Of a stretch of DNA of 64,000 bases, positions 58,345-64,000 are shown one piece after another. The stretch is taken from positions 8,119,691 to 8,183,690 of the forward strand of contig JASSKH010000006.1 of assembly GCA_031763025.1 (NCBI GenBank), read 5' to 3'. Source of the DNA: Macrocystis pyrifera (Eukaryota; Sar; Phaeophyceae; Laminariales; Laminariaceae). Made by a program: the position numbers and the translations under genes. The notes under the pieces are model-generated. The model was not told the origin of the DNA and ran no database searches. It worked only from the letters and a program-made list of their open reading frames with translations. Each line of letters begins with the position of its first letter. Position 1 is the first letter of the stretch.

Positions 58345-58400
58345 ATGGTTTGGCCGCAGGTGGTGCCACGCCATCCCACGGCATGTCGCAAAAAAAGACA
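58345..58400 (+). repeat. Dispersed repeat R4, copy 2
   Basis: Inverted copy of 56428-56483, 1.9 kb away. It lies within a run of GCCGTGG/CATGC words (58200-58400). Confidence 0.8.
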
Positions 58401-61400
58401 ATGACGTGTTCCACGCTACCAAGGTAAAACCTAGGAGTTTGGTGTCAGTCGAGACGTGTCGAGGAAAAGTTGCTGTCTGTCAAGGGGTGAAAATACTGTC
58501 TCCTGAAATCTGTTGTCGTACACCCCAACAAGAAAAAATAAAAAAACACCGGACGTATTCATGCCTAAATACGTGCGTGCGAGCACAGAGCGCACATAGG
58601 TATGCATAAATACGTACGTACGTACGAGTACAGAGTTCATACACAAGAATTGTGCAACCGAGGGACCGTAGACGAATACGGAGAGAAAAAACAGTGCGCG
58701 TATGGCCTCTCTGATTGGTCCCAAATTCGCCAAAATCAGTGAAAAGCTAGACAGAGTAGACAAAACCAGGTATATCTCGGCCTTTTCGAGCCGAAATCAG
58801 GTACGCGATGTCAGTCTGGCCAACAGCAGGGCTCCTGACGTGTGATTTGTACTTGTTTTAGTATGTAACCGAATTTAGTCTAAAAGCGGTCAGGTACACC
58901 TGAGTTTGGCTAAACTCCTTTTTTTTATTCTCCATTCCAATATCTCTTGCGCGATACCTCGTCTCGGAGAAAGAGTGCCGGCGAAAAGCTATGATGAGAC
59001 CAAAATCAAGAATAAAATACACATCACAGGCTGGCTAGACCAGGTGCATCGGCAAGCGCTTCGACCATCGCGCACGATCATGTCATTGGCAAAAAAATAT
59101 AATAATTTATGAAGCTTAACAATATTCACTCCCTCCATTTCATCCGAAAACAATTAGTGCTAGATACGACGTATACGTAGTAGCCACATGTTTCGTCGGA
59201 GATAAAATGTAGGCACGCACGAACGCCAAGACTCAAGTACCGCTATAATAACACTATTATCGTAGCTTTGACGCTTGCCTCGATCACTACAATCACGGTA
59301 AAGTGGTTGCCGGTTCTGCCGGTCAACGGGTCTAGTCGGCGAACTGCCGGTTATCTCCTGTATATACAGTATCTGGTTAATTCGGTTTAATCCGGAAGAT
59401 AATAAGCAGTATTTTACTTCTACAGCAAATTCTTTGAACTCGCAAATGCCTGACTGAGATGTTTCTCATTAACTTCGATGAAATATATGTTTTCCCCAAA
59501 CGGTGGCTGTTATAGTACGAGGTGGTCCAGCCGTAAAACAGATTTATTTTCATTCGATCGGCGGTTTGCAGTCATTTGGAAATATTTAGACTCCGAACTT
59601 GACAACCAACCGTGTTCCTGTGCCCATAGCGCACTTGCAGAAACCATGTCGAATAAATCCAGTCACGCACGTAGATATTTCCGTACTAAAGTCTATACGA
59701 CACCGCGAAAAATCTGTACTACAGTGGATGACGCTGATTTCTTGGTGCGAACATTCCTTGAGGCAATGCGAAACCATCGATATCCTCACTATCGCCTAAA
59801 TCGTTGTCTGTCAAGAGATTTAGTGTGTTTATGATCCGCAAAACAAAGTCAAGATGCTACGATGAGAACCACGAAAGCCCCGATTTCCCAGCCTAGTTTT
59901 TCGTTTTGGTATCCGAAATTTAGGCACGTGATTCGCAACGCTCTTGCCCCCTAGGGAATATATACGTGCTCGTTTTGTTTTTTTCACTTTCTTTGCTATG
60001 CGTTTCGTCCAAAACGTCGGTCAGGGTTTTTTGGAAACGGCCATAAGTCCATCGCATCTAAAAACGTCATAATGAGCACGAAGCTATTAGTAGGCCTCCG
60101 TTGTACACTGGAGAAGTTCCATGCGAATGTTCAGTTCGAACTTCGCAAAATTGGGCTGAGAAAACGCCGGAAAATACAGCCTGGTCCTCTAGGCTATTCC
60201 AGCTCGTAGTTTCGCGGGTACCCCGCGAGTTGGTTGTCTAGCGAAATACATCTCGTCTCGATCACGGAGATTTGTTTACCTCGTTGACATGCCGATGACC
60301 TGCGATGGGTGTGTGGGCGAGCACTCACTATTTACCAAGGCTATCAAAAGGAATGTACGCTCAAAGTTATTTGGTTCCTCCTCTTGAGGAACTCTATGTC
60401 CCACCGAAAACCCGACCACGTGAAAAGCAGGAAGGCTGAACCCTATATTTACAGCCCCATATGGGCTAGGTAGAATGTGGATACTCTCGCACGCCACATG
60501 AATGTGTACAAACCCAAAATATTATTCCAAGTGTTTTTCCCACTCTGGTCGAAAATATAATTGCCGTTTCACGTTGGCATCAGAATGCAAATGGGGATCG
60601 TATTTCCGGCCATAGTAGCAGGGTGGTTACGTTTTCAAGAGATCCGTCGGTCGGACAATGCTTTCCCCATAAAAAGTACCGCCCGCACGCTACCGTAGCA
60701 TAATCGCCATTTTTTTCTCCAACACTTTGGCCTTGCGTTCAATTCTTCCCACCAGCTTTCCTTCCTCGAACTGTATGACTCATTTCGACCTGTGGTAATA
60801 TATATGCCTGGCCGCGGAGGATGCGCGCAGGCAAAGACGACACGCATGCAAACCTACATACACGGAAACGCTACAAGTACAAACGCGGTTAACAAGTTTT
60901 GTCCGACCGTAGTACGACTCTCTTGGGAAGGTAGGGCGTGCTATACCCATAGGTTACCGAGCCTGGAGAAGGCGACCTCCGTACGTACCTAATATAGATT
61001 AATAGTACACAGCTACCACGTACTGACTTCTTACGATGCTGTTTAGGAGGTAGCGCGTGCTGCCCACAACCATCGAGTCTCTCGACTACAGAAGGTTTAG
61101 CACGAACGAACAAAGAGGTTCAGTTCTGACTTTGGGTCACATCGACTTGTCTCCCTATCAACTTCGTACTCGTGGAGCGCGAGAAAACAGACAAAACGGA
61201 CTCCGATGTCGGCGCCCGAAGTCTGTCAACAGTCCTTCGAGGGGTCCCGCGTAGGCCGCGTAGACTCGATGGGGTCGAAACACCCGTGTCCATCTACTCG
61301 CGACGCTGTCCCTGGGAAAGTATGCCTTCCAGGGTGCCCTCAACGCGGTCTGTTACGAATAGTTCCTTAGAGGTACCGAGTTGGCTAGAAAGCAGGGGAT

Positions 61401-61804
61401 AATGATCTTGAAGAAGTTTACGTGGTCTTGTATGGCGTAAGACTCTCAAGGCGTGGAAACACTGAATGAGAAACAGGCGATGCCATGCGATATTCAAAGG
61501 TACATGGCGAACGTCCTGTCGTGTGTACACAGTCCTGCAGACGTTTTAGAGAGAGTTGCAACGAGTCGCGCAAGAATTGCGCTTATACTGAGTCCAGCCG
61601 GGGAGAGCCGGGGTGTGTCACCTACCGAACGAAAGGGGTTGCTCTTAAATCTCATGCTCGCACGCTATGCTTCCAAGCGGACCACCATATATATAAATGT
61701 TTGATACCGAGCATGATCTTTGCGAAGAGATAATGCCACCGCCGTGAATGTCTCCAACGTATCCCTGTCTCACGAGAATAAAGTATTTTTTTCCCGCGCG
61801 AACT
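58401..61804. other. Unassigned stretch
   Basis: A (ACGT)n run lies near 58610-58630. The 118-codon plus-strand frame at 59478-59834 (starting MKYMFSPNGGCYSTRW) has no known motif. Frames at 60276-60497, 61158-61402 and 61453-61733 are short and unrecognised. I see no supported gene. Confidence 0.35.
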
Positions 61805-61811
61805 TGGTCGC

Positions 61812-62108
61812 TCATTTACCACACTCACACTTTTCCAACGTCCCGCGAATGGCGTTCTTGCCCAGCAGTATGGGGGAACCGTTAGCGTCGACAGTAGATG
61901 CGAGCGCCTCGCCAAGGATACCTATGGCGTCACTGCCCATGTCGTCGTGATCGCTGGCCCTGCTCATTTGGCAAGTCAGGTGCTCCAGGAAGTCAAACCG
62001 ATTGGTGGGATCGCGCATGGGAAGCTGGCCCAGTCGGCCATGGCTCAAACGAACGTCTGTCTGGGGCACGATAGAGAACCACACGTGCTCAGCCTGGTAG
62101 GCAAACAC
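61812..62108 (-). CDS. Second coding block of the tandem family, copy 1, 98 codons
   Basis: The frame contains GRLGQLPMRD, then FDFLEHLTCQMS and DHDDMGSDAIG. Equivalents on the minus strand of the next monomer (~63060-62920: GRLGQLPMRD, FDLPGYLSCQIS, DHGDMRLDTTG) and of the third (from ~64000: WLDLSDHLTS, HGDMRLDTTGN) keep the frame. It overlaps the end of the 173-codon frame in another register, so either a small intron joins the two blocks (a CCTACCAG acceptor-like site is at ~62099-62092) or this copy is broken. ATG at 62108 may not be a true start. Function unknown. Confidence 0.42.
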   Translation of the reverse strand: MFAYQAEHVWFSIVPQTDVRLSHGRLGQLPMRDPTNRFDFLEHLTCQMSRASDHDDMGSDAIGILGEALASTVDANGSPILLGKNAIRGTLEKCECGK

Positions 62109-62566
62109 AGCCTAAACCCTACAACTGCTGCAGTGCCAGCCACATACTCGGCACATTTAACGTTAGTAGTTGCGATGGCGTCGGAGCCAACCCAGTCAGA
62201 CGTGTAGGTCAAACTGAGATTTCGAATGGACTGAGGATAAAGCTCGAGCTTCTTGCGCTCCCAGTATGCCTCGAATTCAAACCTTCGGAACGCCCCGGGT
62301 AAGTTAATATTATCAACTGCCATGTCTAGGGCCGGCGTAACATGGAATGACGCAGGAAAAAACCCTTCCCCGTCAACGACGACGCTACGGACACCGTCGG
62401 CAAGGCATAGCAACATTCCAACGGGGAAAGAGCTCTCCAGACTGTGCGGGGTGCCAACAAAGATAACGATGGCGTGGTCCAAACCGTCGGCGTTTGTAGA
62501 GATGTCGGAGACTCCGATGATGTAGGTGATCTCTAGTACAGAAGGGACAGGAGAAGTAATCCGCAT
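62045..62566 (-). CDS. Unrecognised protein of the tandem family, copy 1 minus strand, 173 codons
   Basis: I do not recognise the family. This is the best-preserved copy. The conserved core is TNADGLDHAIVIFVGTPHSL, then SSFPVGMLLCLADG and VVVDGE (residues ~24-70), followed by LDMAVDNINLPG and a less conserved tail with TTNVKCAEYVAG. The plus-strand copies at 62578-62823 and 63560-63891 keep the same frame with mostly conservative changes (DADGLNHAIVVFVGDPHSL), which argues for past protein-level selection. The regular alternation of hydrophobic strands and turns suggests a beta-rich fold; that is inference. A possible second coding block follows at 61812-62108. The start used is the ATG at 62566. 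Confidence 0.5.
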   Translation of the reverse strand: MRITSPVPSVLEITYIIGVSDISTNADGLDHAIVIFVGTPHSLESSFPVGMLLCLADGVRSVVVDGEGFFPASFHVTPALDMAVDNINLPGAFRRFEFEAYWERKKLELYPQSIRNLSLTYTSDWVGSDAIATTNVKCAEYVAGTAAVVGFRLCLPTRLSTCGSLSCPRQTFV

Positions 62567-62577
62567 GTTGAGGTGTA

Positions 62578-62823
62578 ATGCATCTCAACATGCGCAGTGT
62601 ATCTCATGTTTCTTCTGTACCCGGGATAACCTGTATCACAGGAATCTGCGTCATTACCACAGATGCCGACGGCCTTGACCTCACCATCATCAGCGTCGTT
62701 GGCGACCCGAACAGTCTGGATAGCTCTTGCCGCGTTAGAATGACGCTACACCTTGCCGACGGTGACCTTAACGTGGTTGTCAACAGGGAAAGGGTTTGGT
62801 TGTGTCCGCCGGTTGAACACTAG
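62578..62823 (+). CDS. Tandem family, plus-strand copy in monomer 1, 81 codons
   Basis: The frame reads TGICVITTDADGLDLTIISV, then GDPNSLDSS and LADGDLNVVVNRE. It aligns with the core of the minus-strand 173-codon frame in inverted orientation, starting right beside it (gap ~10 bp). After residue 75 the frame leaves the homology and stops at 62821. The nucleotide homology continues to ~62905 (VIAAVNLPG in another frame), so the copy looks frame-broken as well as shorter. It may be a pseudogene. Confidence 0.4.
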   Translation: MHLNMRSVSHVSSVPGITCITGICVITTDADGLDLTIISVVGDPNSLDSSCRVRMTLHLADGDLNVVVNRERVWLCPPVEH

Positions 62824-62917
62824 CCCCAGAAGTGGTAATTGCCGCGGTTAACCTTCCTGGGGAGTACGGACACTCTGGGTTGGAGTACTGGGAGTCCAAG
62901 AATTTCGATATTGTTTT

Positions 62918-63550
62918 CACAGCATCTCGTCAGCAGTGCCTGTGGTGTCGAGGCGCATGTCACCGTGATCGTTGTCCATGCTTATTTGACAACTCAGGTA
63001 CCCCGGGAGGTCGAACCAGTCGGTGGTATCGCGCATGGGAAGCTGGCCCAGCCTACCAAGACTCAAACGACTCTGGGTTCACTCAGGCACGATTTGGAAC
63101 GACGCGTGCTCAGACTGGCGGACTAGGGCCAGCCAAGTATTCGATACATGTAACATTTTTTGTCGCTGTGGTGTCGTAGAGAACACAACCAGGTATGTTC
63201 TGCATTGTGTAGGTCAAAACGAGATTTTCTTTGGACTGGGAAAGAAGATCGAGCTTCCTCCGCTCTCCGTACACCTCGAACCCAAAGCTTCGGGATACCC
63301 CGGGGAATTTACCACGGCGATCGCCATGTCCGAGGCCAGTATAACATCGCCGGACGTGAGAAAAACCTCTTCCTCGTCAACGATCACGTTAAAAACACCG
63401 TCGGCAAGGCATATCGAAGGAGGGAAAAATTCTCCAGACTATCGATGTTGTGGTCCAAACCATCGACGTCTGTGGGGATGGCGAAGATTTCGGTGGTGTA
63501 TATGATCACGGGTACAAAAGGGACGGGAGAGGTTTTGCGCACGTTGAGAT
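62918..63550 (-). pseudogene. Tandem family, minus-strand copy in monomer 2, disrupted
   Basis: The minus strand reads SPVPFVPVII, then TDVDGLDHN, after which part of the core is missing. The downstream part resumes in other frames: ADGVFNVIVDEEEV, LASDMAIAVVNSPG, TKNVTCIEYLAG and finally GRLGQLPMRD and DMRLDTTG. All blocks of copy 1 are represented in the same order over ~630 bp, but not in one frame. This is the full-length unit of the family as far as the homology goes, and it is broken here. Confidence 0.5.
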
Positions 63551-63559
63551 TCATTGCGC

Positions 63560-63891
63560 CTCAACATGCGAATTATCTCTCCTGCACCCTTCCGAACCAC
63601 AGAATCACTTACATCACCGGAATCTACGTCATCACCATAGACGCCGACGGCTTGAACCACGCCATCGTTGTCTTCGTTGGTGACCCGCACAGTCTGGACA
63701 GCTCTTTCCCCGTTGGAATGTTGCTATGCCTTTCCGACGGAGCCCTTAACGTGGTTGTTGACGGATACGAGATTTATATTGCTCTCTTTGTTGTTATGCT
63801 GGCCCCAGAAGTGGTGATTACCGCCGTCAACTTTCCTGGGGCGTGCCGGGGCTATGGGCTCGAGAAGGTCTGGGAATCGGGAGAAAATTGA
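63560..63891 (+). CDS. Tandem family, plus-strand copy in monomer 2
   Basis: The open frame as such runs 63160-63891, but the family homology starts near 63560. It has ITYITGIYVITIDADGLNHA, then IVVFVGDPHSLDSS, FPVGMLLCLSDGALNVVVDG and PEVVITAVNFPG. This core is closer to the minus-strand copy 1 than to the plus-strand copy in monomer 1, and it stays in one frame to the stop at 63889-63891. The 5' part of the frame crosses the minus-strand copy and is probably not coding in this direction. The start is not fixed. Confidence 0.45.
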
Positions 63892-63902
63892 ATTGCTTTG
63901 TC

Positions 63903-64000
63903 AACGTCTCGCCAACATTGCCTGTGGTGTCGAGACGCATGTCACCGTGAGGCATATCCATGGTCTTTCGACTTGTCAGGTGATCCGAGAGGTCCAGCCA
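63903..64000 (-). CDS. Tandem family, minus-strand copy in monomer 3, cut by window edge
   Basis: Only the end of the copy is inside the window. The minus strand reads WLDLSDHLTS, then HGDMRLDTTGNVGETLTK, matching the second coding block of copies 1 and 2. The array therefore continues to the right. Confidence 0.45.

Larger units (their letters stand above)
61805..64000. repeat. ~1-kb tandem array of alternating inverted coding copies, cut by window edge
   Basis: A block with GCGCATGGGAAGCTGGCCCA lies at ~62016 and ~63033. A block with GTGTCGAGRCGCATGTCACC lies at ~62945 and ~63927, with a weaker equivalent at ~61935. Centres of local inversion, where outward-reading copies meet (CATGTTGAGGTGTAATGCATCTCAACATG and its equivalent), lie near 62575 and 63555. 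The monomer is therefore about 985-1005 bp. Each monomer has a longer minus-strand copy and a shorter plus-strand copy of the same sequence, head to head. At least two and a half monomers are visible. Confidence 0.85.

Overview
The window looks like gene-poor, repeat-rich nuclear DNA of a eukaryote. It has no operons, no rRNA and no convincing tRNA. It is packed with retroelements, non-autonomous DNA transposons, satellites and microsatellites. The Copia elements, the LINE and the interstitial TTAGGG tract fit an algal or stramenopile genome, and a brown alga is my best guess. That is inference from general look, not from a marker gene. I found no host gene of recognised function.

Layout. 1-4792: a Ty1/copia element on the + strand, running in from the left edge and ending in an LTR-like block. 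4793-9200: a second, related Copia element on the - strand, tail to tail with the first. 10530-12440: seven ~270-bp tandem repeats with an ABAB higher-order pattern. 13486-14610: the first of three copies of a 1.15-kb hairpin-ended, Helitron/Helentron-like element. 14860-14982: a palindromic MITE. 15500-20000: purine-rich, degenerate repetitive DNA. 20000-32700: low gene content with a 509-bp fold-back element, two GGGACGG satellites, small tandem duplications and dispersed repeats. 32738-35056: two more copies of the hairpin-ended element, in tandem.

The clearest architecture lies at 35055-47455. A ~2.7-kb unit is present twice in tandem. The first copy is split by a ~5.88-kb LINE (36180-42056) with a putative TACCCCC target duplication. 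The 5' region of this LINE is an array of alternating ~60-bp monomers. The second copy is split by a 1.1-kb TIR element (44087-45185) flanked by the 8-bp target duplication TATCTGTT. Each copy supplies the empty site for the other's insertion.

47460-61800 is mostly unassigned. It holds a 75-bp tandem repeat in open frames, a (CAA)n tract, a piggyBac-like TTAA-flanked MITE, an interstitial telomere tract and several dispersed repeats. 61805-64000, cut by the right edge, is a ~1-kb tandem array in which longer minus-strand copies of an unrecognised coding sequence alternate head to head with shorter plus-strand copies. It is the best candidate here for an undescribed gene family. The 9-bp word TACCTGGTA, counted on both strands, occurs at least 13 times across the window, far above chance.
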